Shown here in pieces: positions 58,799 through 64,000 of a DNA stretch of 64,000 bases. The notes beneath the pieces are model-generated. The model did no database searches. It saw nothing but the letters and a program-made list of their open reading frames with translations, and was not told where the DNA came from. Both the position numbers and the translations under genes were made by a program. The stretch is taken from positions 523,655-587,654 of the forward strand of contig VGVQ01000001.1 in assembly GCA_016874005.1 (NCBI GenBank), in the 5' to 3' direction. How positions within the stretch are numbered: the first letter of the stretch is position 1; each line of letters opens with the position of its first letter. This stretch comes from Gemmatimonadota bacterium (GTDB lineage: Bacteria > Gemmatimonadota > Gemmatimonadetes > Gemmatimonadales > GWC2-71-9).

Positions 58799-59409
58799 TG
58801 GTCGGGCGGGGAGCCCACGGTTGTGACCGTTCCGATCCGAATCACACCTGGGCCCAGGGCCACGACCGCGTCCGGCGGGACTTGGACGTAGAGGTCGCGA
58901 CCGGACGAGGTCAGGGCCGGGTACTGCCGCCCGATCGATGCCATCATCGATCCGAGCAGGAATTCAGGAAAGGCAAAACCGTTGACCGTAATTCCCCGCA
59001 ACCAGAACCGAACCACCTGAGGACCGGTCCGCTGCATCAGCACGTGCGCTACGATCACCGTGGAGGAGTCCACCATGCTGGCGACCGGCCCGAGCAAATC
59101 CCGGGTTTCTTGGGGGAGATCCTGGAGCCGACCGCGGACTTGGATGCGGGCCGTGTCTACCTCGACCAGTATACCGAGGCTGTCGGGAATGATGCCGGCC
59201 CCGAGTCGAGCCAGCAGATAGGACGCCCAATCGCCGCCCCCGATGGACGCACTGGGCTTGAGCCTCGCGACGAAAACGGAGTCGACTTCGGCGGTCGCCC
59301 GGATCACGCCCTCGTTGGAGAGCAGTCCCCGGAGCGAATCGGGGGCCTGCGCGGCCAGCGGGGTCAACTGCGCGGCGACGAGGACGCCGGCCAATCGAAG
59401 AGCCATCAT
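58795..59409 (-). CDS. secreted protein of unknown function, 204 residues
   Basis: Signal peptide about 1-20 (ending TPLAAQ). The rest is beta-rich with repeated polar/hydrophobic alternation (TARIQVRGRLQDLP, STVIVAHVLM, VVRFWLRGITVNGFAFPEFLL, DLYVQVPPDAVVAL), as in lipid- or polymer-binding sandwiches. No family recognised. ATG overlaps the lspA stop and the last codons overlap the DUF4345 gene. Confidence 0.7.
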   Translation of the reverse strand: MMALRLAGVLVAAQLTPLAAQAPDSLRGLLSNEGVIRATAEVDSVFVARLKPSASIGGGDWASYLLARLGAGIIPDSLGILVEVDTARIQVRGRLQDLPQETRDLLGPVASMVDSSTVIVAHVLMQRTGPQVVRFWLRGITVNGFAFPEFLLGSMMASIGRQYPALTSSGRDLYVQVPPDAVVALGPGVIRIGTVTTVGSPPDQ

Positions 59410-59903
59410 GGCACTGGTGCCGGGGTGTCATCCGGCTCTCTGGAGAGTTGCCAGGCGAGAAGCACCGCGCCGCAGAACACCCCGACATCCGCCACGTTGA
59501 AAGTCCAGAATCGCCAGCCGCCCACCCCAAGATCGATGAAGTCGACCACGCCCCGTGCGGACCGGATGCGATCGAGGAGATTCCCCAGGGCGCCGCCGAT
59601 GACCAAGGCCAACGCGGTGGCGGTGACCCACGCGTTCGGCGCCGATTTCCGGTACAACCGGAACAGGACGAAGACCGCGATCACCGCGGCGAAGCTGAAC
59701 GCGACTCGCGAGTATTCGCCCAGGCTGATGCCGGTGGCCGCGCCGGGATTGTAAGCCAAGGTCCACCGGACCGTCTCACCCCAAACCGGTTCCGGCACAT
59801 GGGGGAGCAGGTGGTCTTCGGCCAAATCCTTGGTGGTGCAGTCGGCGAGAAGCCAGGTGATCAACACGGGCCAGAAAACCCTGGCTTTGGGGGGTAGCAG
59901 CAT
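59406..59903 (-). CDS. lspA: lipoprotein signal peptidase (signal peptidase II)
   Basis: 165 residues from ATG 59903, four membrane helices. It cleaves the signal peptide of prolipoproteins after lipid attachment. The catalytic Asp pair is D121 in GVVDFIDL and D139 in FNVADVG, with NPGAATG and GGALGNLLDRI as the other conserved blocks. The N-terminal motif reads ADCTTKD, where DQxTK is typical. Encoded between an amidase and a secreted protein, not next to ileS as in many bacteria. Confidence 0.93.
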   Translation of the reverse strand: MLLPPKARVFWPVLITWLLADCTTKDLAEDHLLPHVPEPVWGETVRWTLAYNPGAATGISLGEYSRVAFSFAAVIAVFVLFRLYRKSAPNAWVTATALALVIGGALGNLLDRIRSARGVVDFIDLGVGGWRFWTFNVADVGVFCGAVLLAWQLSREPDDTPAPVP

Positions 59904-59971
59904 ACTCCCGAAGATGGCCGGGTTTTGCCGGATCGCAACGTCCGGCGAGCTGGCCGGAACTCGCCGCGGCT

Positions 59972-61579
59972 CTAGCCCAACGAGGGGCGAAACCGGGGGG
60001 CTTGGCGGGCTTTGGTCGCCTGCTCGAAGGAATACGCCAACTCGATCAACCGCCCCTCGGACCACGGCCGGCCCATGAAGAGCAAACCGATCGGCAACCC
60101 GTGGACCTCGCCGGCCGGGACGGTGATGCTCGGATAGCCCGCCACCGCGGGGTAGGACGAGCTCCCTCCGGTGAAGCGGTCGCCATTGGCGAGGTCGATC
60201 GGCCATGATGGCCCTGCCGTTACCCCGACCAGCGCGTCGAGCCGGTGGGTGGCGAATTTTGGGTCGAGCCCTTGGGTCCTCGACAGCCGCCGGCAGGTCG
60301 CGAGCAGCCTCCGGTAACCCGGGCTCGCGAGCGGTCCCTTCCGTTCGGCCAGTTCGAACGTCTCCTGCCTGAAATAGGGCATCTCGCGGGCCTCATTGGC
60401 GATGTTGAAGGCGATCAGATCCGCCAGAGTCCGATGTGGGGCAGTCGGACCGAGGGAGGCGAGGTAGGCGGCGATCCCCGCCTTGAACTCGTAGGCCAGG
60501 AGGTTCCATTCCGCCTCCCCCATCGGACCGGGGTCGGGCAGGTCGACGGGGTCGACGACGATTGCCCCGGCGGCTCTCATGGCCCGGACGGCGTCGTCGT
60601 AGACCCGTTCCGTCTTGGCGCTCACCCCCATGTGCTTGCGGATGACGCCGATCCGAGCTCCGCGAAGTCCGTCGATCTCGAGATGGACCCGATAGTCGCC
60701 TCGATGACGGCCCTGGCTTGCGGCGGTTGCTGGGTCCCGCGAGTCGACGCCCGTCAGCGGTCCAAGGAGCGCGGCCGCGTCGGCAACCGATCGGCACATC
60801 GGTCCGGCCGTATCCTGGGTGTGGGAGATCGGGATGATCCCCGACCGACTCCACAGCCCGACTGTCGGCTTGATTCCGACCAAGCCGGCGATGGATGAGG
60901 GACAGACGATCGATCCGTCCGTTTCGGTTCCGATAGTGAGCGTCGCGAGGTTGGCTGCGCCGGCGGTGCCCGACCCCGAGCTCGATCCACACGGGCTGCG
61001 ATCCAGCACGTAGGGGTTTCGGGTTTGGCCTCCCCGGCCACTCCAACCACTCGATGAGGAGCTCGACCGAAAATTGGCCCACTCGCTCAGGTTGGTCTTC
61101 CCGAGCAGCACGGCCCCGGCGGATCGGAGCCGTTCCACGATGAATGCGTCGCGCGGGGCAATCGAGCCCTCCAGGGCCAGGGACCCCGCCGTGGTCTGCA
61201 TTCGATCGGCGGTGTCGATGTTGTCCTTGATCAAGACCGGAATGCCGTGAAGCGGGCCGCGGACTCGCCCCGCCTTCCGCTCGGCGTCGAGTGACTCGGC
61301 GATCGCGATGGCCTCGGGATTGGTCTCGATGACCGATCGGAGCGTCGGTCCGCGCCGGTCGACGGCCTCGATTCGCGAGAGATAGAGTTCGGTGACTTGC
61401 CGCGAGGTCCAGCGACCGGCCGCGAAAGCCTCGCCGAGTTCCGCCGCGGTGATCTCGTTGAGCTCGAAGCCATCTTGGCCGTTGGAGATCGGGTCGTTCG
61501 GCAGCGAGCCGGTGGCGGCGGGTACCCGCCCGGCGAGGCCGGACGCGGCGGTCACACCGAGGAATTCGCGTCGCTTCAC
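59972..61579 (-). CDS. amidase (amidase-signature family) with Tat-like signal
   Basis: 535 residues. MKRREFLGVTAASGLAG is a twin-arginine signal. The Ser-cisSer-Lys triad is complete: K118 in VLIKDNID, cis-Ser in CGSSSGSG (about 200) and S223 in TETDGSIVCPSS. Exported hydrolysis of carboxamides. ATG overlaps the AlkD gene stop (ATGA). Confidence 0.92.
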   Translation of the reverse strand: MKRREFLGVTAASGLAGRVPAATGSLPNDPISNGQDGFELNEITAAELGEAFAAGRWTSRQVTELYLSRIEAVDRRGPTLRSVIETNPEAIAIAESLDAERKAGRVRGPLHGIPVLIKDNIDTADRMQTTAGSLALEGSIAPRDAFIVERLRSAGAVLLGKTNLSEWANFRSSSSSSGWSGRGGQTRNPYVLDRSPCGSSSGSGTAGAANLATLTIGTETDGSIVCPSSIAGLVGIKPTVGLWSRSGIIPISHTQDTAGPMCRSVADAAALLGPLTGVDSRDPATAASQGRHRGDYRVHLEIDGLRGARIGVIRKHMGVSAKTERVYDDAVRAMRAAGAIVVDPVDLPDPGPMGEAEWNLLAYEFKAGIAAYLASLGPTAPHRTLADLIAFNIANEAREMPYFRQETFELAERKGPLASPGYRRLLATCRRLSRTQGLDPKFATHRLDALVGVTAGPSWPIDLANGDRFTGGSSSYPAVAGYPSITVPAGEVHGLPIGLLFMGRPWSEGRLIELAYSFEQATKARQAPRFRPSLG

Positions 61580-62331
61580 GGTCTCCTCCTCTTGGTCCGA
61601 GCCACCAACCCATGCCGCTTGGCGTGGCTCAAGCCCTTGGCCGCTTCCCGCGCCGAGAGGGCGCTCAGGCGCGACTTGTTCGCGGCCAGGTATCGGCGGA
61701 CCTCATCGGGGTTGGCTTTGGCGAACTCGCGGAGAGCCCATCCGATGGCCTTGCGAAGGAAGAAATCCTTGGATTCGAGGGAGGGCTCGATGCAGTCGTA
61801 GAGGAGGGCTCGGTCGGTTTCCTCCCGGGCCAGAACCTGGACGATGATGGCCACCCGCCGAAGCCAAATATTCTCCTGCTTGGCCCATGCCCTGAGGGTT
61901 CGTTTGAGCGACTCCGGGTAGGTATCGTGGAGCACCGCCACGCGGTGCGCCAGCGCGTCAACGGTGTCCCACCAAGCTCCCTCCTGAATGAGCCGGCGGT
62001 ACAACGGGACGAGCGCCATCGACACGAATCGTTGGTAGGGCGGGTGAGCCGCCAGCTCGATCGCGGCGTAGCGCTGCTCCTTGTGGGTCGCGGTATCCCA
62101 GAGCCCGGTGATTGCTGCTCGCCAGGCGGCTGCCGTGGTGAGAGGGTTGGCATCGAAGGCAGCCGAACAGACGGCCCGCATCGCGGGTGCTTGGACCCCG
62201 TAGTACGGCATTGCCGACTTGGCGTAGGCTTGCATCGGCCTGGCTTTCTTGGGGTCTTTCAGCCGTTCCAAGCCAGCGCGGACGGCGGCCACGAGGGCGG
62301 TTGGCGACGAGGTCGGTGGAGTAGGCGGCAT
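61576..62331 (-). CDS. AlkD-like DNA alkylation repair glycosylase
   Basis: 251 residues of HEAT-like helices. YYGVQAPAMRAV opens the fold; GAWWDTVDALAHR carries the Trp/Asp pair used to excise N3- and N7-alkylpurines, and DFFLRKAIGWALREFAKANPDEVRRYL is the characteristic late repeat. The nearly full family length suggests an active enzyme. Overlaps the amidase start; 13 bases from the receiver-protein stop. Confidence 0.9.
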   Translation of the reverse strand: MPPTPPTSSPTALVAAVRAGLERLKDPKKARPMQAYAKSAMPYYGVQAPAMRAVCSAAFDANPLTTAAAWRAAITGLWDTATHKEQRYAAIELAAHPPYQRFVSMALVPLYRRLIQEGAWWDTVDALAHRVAVLHDTYPESLKRTLRAWAKQENIWLRRVAIIVQVLAREETDRALLYDCIEPSLESKDFFLRKAIGWALREFAKANPDEVRRYLAANKSRLSALSAREAAKGLSHAKRHGLVARTKRRRP

Positions 62332-62344
62332 GGGCGCTATCCCG

Positions 62345-62944
62345 CTAGCCGGCCATGGTCGAGAGGTCGGCTGGGGTCATCAACCGATGGACGGTTTGGG
62401 CCAGGGTGCTCGACTTGAACGGCTTGGAGAGGACCTGATCGACCAGGGCGATTCTGGAATCCCCGCCAAAGTCGGCGTAACCACTGGTCAGCACGATCGG
62501 AATCGTGGGCCGGACCCTGCGAACCCGCTCGGCGAGATCGAGCCCGGTGGTCTCCGGCATCGTGAGATCGGAGATGACCAAGTGAAACTCATCCGGCGCG
62601 GCCTCGATCGCGGCGATGGCGGCCGGTCCCTCACAGAACGCGGAGACCCGATAGCCGAGTCGTTCGAGCATTCGACTGGTGACCCGGACGATTGCCGACT
62701 CGTCGTCGACGATCAGGACGTGCTGGCCGGCCCCCGCCGGAAAGGCCTCGGCCAGTTCGGTCGGTTCGGCGACCTCACCGGCTGCCAGTGGGAAGAACAA
62801 GTCGAAGGTGGTCCCGACGCCCACGGTGGAAACCGCGGTGTAGTAGGCGCCGGTAACCGGGCGCTTGCAGACGACGCAGTCGAGCGCGGATTGGTCCGGC
62901 GCGGTCGATTCCGCTCGGTCGAACTGCAGGTCGTCGGTGGCCAT
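62345..62944 (-). CDS. chimeric protein: CxxC segment, kinase-tail fragment and receiver domain
   Basis: 199 residues from ATG 62944. Residues 1-36 (CVVCKRPVTGAYYT) match the start of zinc-motif proteins in which a second CxxC should follow. At about 38 the sequence jumps to STVGVGTTFDLFFP, the usual last strand of a histidine-kinase ATPase domain. Residues 75-190 are a good receiver domain (D80, D81, phospho-acceptor D126, T153, K174). It seems to be a fusion of two gene fragments; the receiver may still work. First gene of the chain with AlkD. Confidence 0.75.
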   Translation of the reverse strand: MATDDLQFDRAESTAPDQSALDCVVCKRPVTGAYYTAVSTVGVGTTFDLFFPLAAGEVAEPTELAEAFPAGAGQHVLIVDDESAIVRVTSRMLERLGYRVSAFCEGPAAIAAIEAAPDEFHLVISDLTMPETTGLDLAERVRRVRPTIPIVLTSGYADFGGDSRIALVDQVLSKPFKSSTLAQTVHRLMTPADLSTMAG

Positions 62945-63005
62945 GTGGACCCAGGGCTCCTTCCGGGAAATATTCTCCACCGGTCCTTGCGCACCGGGCA
63001 GGTCA

Positions 63006-63815
63006 ATGATCCACCTGGAGACCATCGAACGGAAGCCTGGCCGACCGGGCCGGGAAGGGTTCCCATTCACCGTTCCGGTCGTCAGGGCGTTGGAGCGTCT
63101 CGATGTCGCCGCTCCGGTGACGTTCTTCGTCGGGGAGAACGGCTCGGGCAAGTCGACGCTGCTGGAGGCGATCGCGTTGGCCACCAACCTCCCGGTGGTC
63201 GGGTCGGCCGAGGGTGGCCGGGACCCTACCCTGGCGGCTCAGCGGGATCTGGCCTTGGCCCTGACGCTTTCCTGGCGGCGCCGAACCCATCGGGGGTTCT
63301 TCTTGCGGGCCGAGGATTTCTTCGGGTTTCAACGCCGGCTCGCGAAGGAGCGTGCCGAGCTGGCCGCGCGGTTGCAGGAAATCGACGAGGCATATCGGGA
63401 CCGTTCGGGGCTGGCCCGGGACCTGGCCAGGGGGCCGGTGACGGGATCGTTGGCGGACATGGAGCGGCGCTACGGCGAGGATCCCGACGCCCGGTCGCAC
63501 GGGGAGGCGTTCCTCCAGCTGTTCTCGACCCGGTTGGTCGCCAACTCGCTGGTCCTGCTCGACGAACCGGAAGCCGCCCTGTCGCCCCAGAATCAGATCG
63601 GGCTCCTGGCCCTGATGCTCGCGATGGTCCAAGAGGGGGTCCAGTTCATCGTGGCCACCCACTCGCCGATCGTCCTGGGGTACCCCGGGGCGCGGATCTA
63701 TTCCTTCGATGGCGGGCGGATCGCGGCGGTGCCGTACCGGGAGCTCGACCACGTCCGCCTAACGCAGGAGTTCCTCACTGACCCGGATCGAGTCCTTCGT
63801 CACCTGGTCGAATAG
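63006..63815 (+). CDS. AAA family ATPase (COG3910-like)
   Basis: 269 residues from ATG 63006. Walker A GENGSGKST (43-51), Walker B LVLLDEPEAALSP, switch ATHSPIVLGYPGARIYSFDGG, and a coiled-coil-like middle (RRLAKERAELAARLQEIDEAYRDR) with SHGEAFLQLF in place of an ABC signature. Small SMC/ABC-type ATPases of this group have unknown roles. Divergent from the chimeric receiver gene, 61 bases apart. Confidence 0.85.
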   Translation: MIHLETIERKPGRPGREGFPFTVPVVRALERLDVAAPVTFFVGENGSGKSTLLEAIALATNLPVVGSAEGGRDPTLAAQRDLALALTLSWRRRTHRGFFLRAEDFFGFQRRLAKERAELAARLQEIDEAYRDRSGLARDLARGPVTGSLADMERRYGEDPDARSHGEAFLQLFSTRLVANSLVLLDEPEAALSPQNQIGLLALMLAMVQEGVQFIVATHSPIVLGYPGARIYSFDGGRIAAVPYRELDHVRLTQEFLTDPDRVLRHLVE

Positions 63816-63839
63816 GGCGCTTAAGCGGCCCCGATCAGC

Positions 63840-63851
63840 TGGTCCGGACCA
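63840..63851. other. palindrome downstream of the AAA ATPase gene
   Basis: TGGTCCGGACCA is a perfect 12-base palindrome 25 bases after the stop at 63815; flanking CCGA and TCGG can extend it with a bulge. Possible terminator or mRNA end, no T tract. Confidence 0.35.
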
Positions 63852-63881
63852 TCGGGAGGTTTGCCGGCCGTTCGGTACAAC

Positions 63882-64000
63882 CCGGGTACATAGGTGACAA
63901 CTGTCCGGGCACATGGGTGACACTTTTCCACTCCCTTTGGGGAGGAGGAACAGTGCCCTGGCAGGAGACCCACCCCGTGCTCGAACGCCAGCATTTCGCC
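63882..64000 (+). mobile_element. left end of an IS481-family-like insertion sequence (cut by the window)
   Basis: Two near-identical direct repeats, CCGGGTACATAGGTGACA (63882-63899) and CCGGGCACATGGGTGACA (63905-63922), of the kind seen at the ends of many IS481 elements, precede a transposase start. The exact terminus may lie a few bases earlier. The right end is outside the window. Confidence 0.65.
63953..64000 (+). CDS. IS481-family transposase, N-terminal 16 codons
   Basis: GTG 63953 with AGGAGGAAC just upstream. The visible product MPWQETHPVLERQHFA matches the usual IS481 transposase start (MPW-E-x-x-P-x-x-ER pattern). Open at the window end. Confidence 0.65.
   Translation, partial: MPWQETHPVLERQHFA

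Noticed and set aside
1..64000. CRISPR arrays, tRNA or rRNA genes
   Set aside because: No regularly spaced direct repeats of 24-40 bases and no cloverleaf-like or rRNA sequence were noticed; a covariance search would be needed to exclude a tRNA fully.

Overview
The window is high-GC bacterial chromosome (roughly two thirds G+C in the lines I sampled), densely packed, with many GTG starts and many ATGA/GTGA stop-start overlaps. The gene set fits Gemmatimonadota or a close relative: secreted amidohydrolases fused to TolB-like propellers, DPP-IV-type S9 peptidases, an M16 peptidase, a DUF5916 outer-membrane protein, a TonB receptor remnant with a carboxypeptidase-regulatory domain, penicillin acylase, and a fused KorA/KorB 2-oxoacid:ferredoxin oxidoreductase. 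This placement is inference from gene content; no rRNA or tRNA gene was seen.

Layout. 1-2554 (+): the end of a nucleoside/sugar-type ABC importer (ATPase and two permeases). 2551-14472: mixed-strand single genes and pairs (DmpA-type peptidase, an alpha/beta hydrolase without its nucleophile, aminotransferase, M20 hydrolase plus DUF5916 protein, amidohydrolase plus alkaline-phosphatase-like lipoprotein, a conserved secreted protein). 14525-24120 (-): korB/korA, DinB, beta-lactamase-fold hydrolase, M16 peptidase and an unrecognised secreted protein. 24242-28108: SLC13-type transporter, DUF433 fusion protein, two small genes, CutC. 28101-38866 (-): a seven-gene hydrolase/dehydrogenase operon. 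38867-42184: a scrappy region with a truncated TonB receptor, an orphan Phd-type antitoxin, a class III aminotransferase and a secreted protein made almost wholly of D/R/E heptads. 42185-45816 (+): S9 peptidase and amino-acid permease. 45834-50640 (-): a six-gene operon with PnuC and a NadR-type kinase (NAD precursor salvage) and a subtilase with unusual flanking domains. 50727-56712 (-): two coupled giant sensor proteins. 56713-57081: an AT-rich non-coding island. 57082-62944 (-): eight tightly overlapped genes including lspA, amidase and AlkD. 63006-63815 (+): an AAA ATPase. 63880-64000: the left end of an IS481-type insertion sequence that runs off the window.

Most remarkable points. (1) The sensor pair at 50727-56712 looks like a dismantled phosphorelay: four HPt-like helical bundles all lack the phosphorylatable His, the membrane protein is a pseudokinase, and the hybrid kinase has His for Asn in its N box. 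(2) The AT-rich island carries a near-consensus promoter (TTGATT-17-TATAAT) reading away from the sensor genes into a region with no normal gene. (3) The D/R/E heptad protein has two equal charged blocks around a Gly-rich turn, bracketed by two cysteines. (4) Several genes are chimeric or eroded (TonB remnant; zinc-motif/kinase-tail/receiver fusion), pointing to recent rearrangement.
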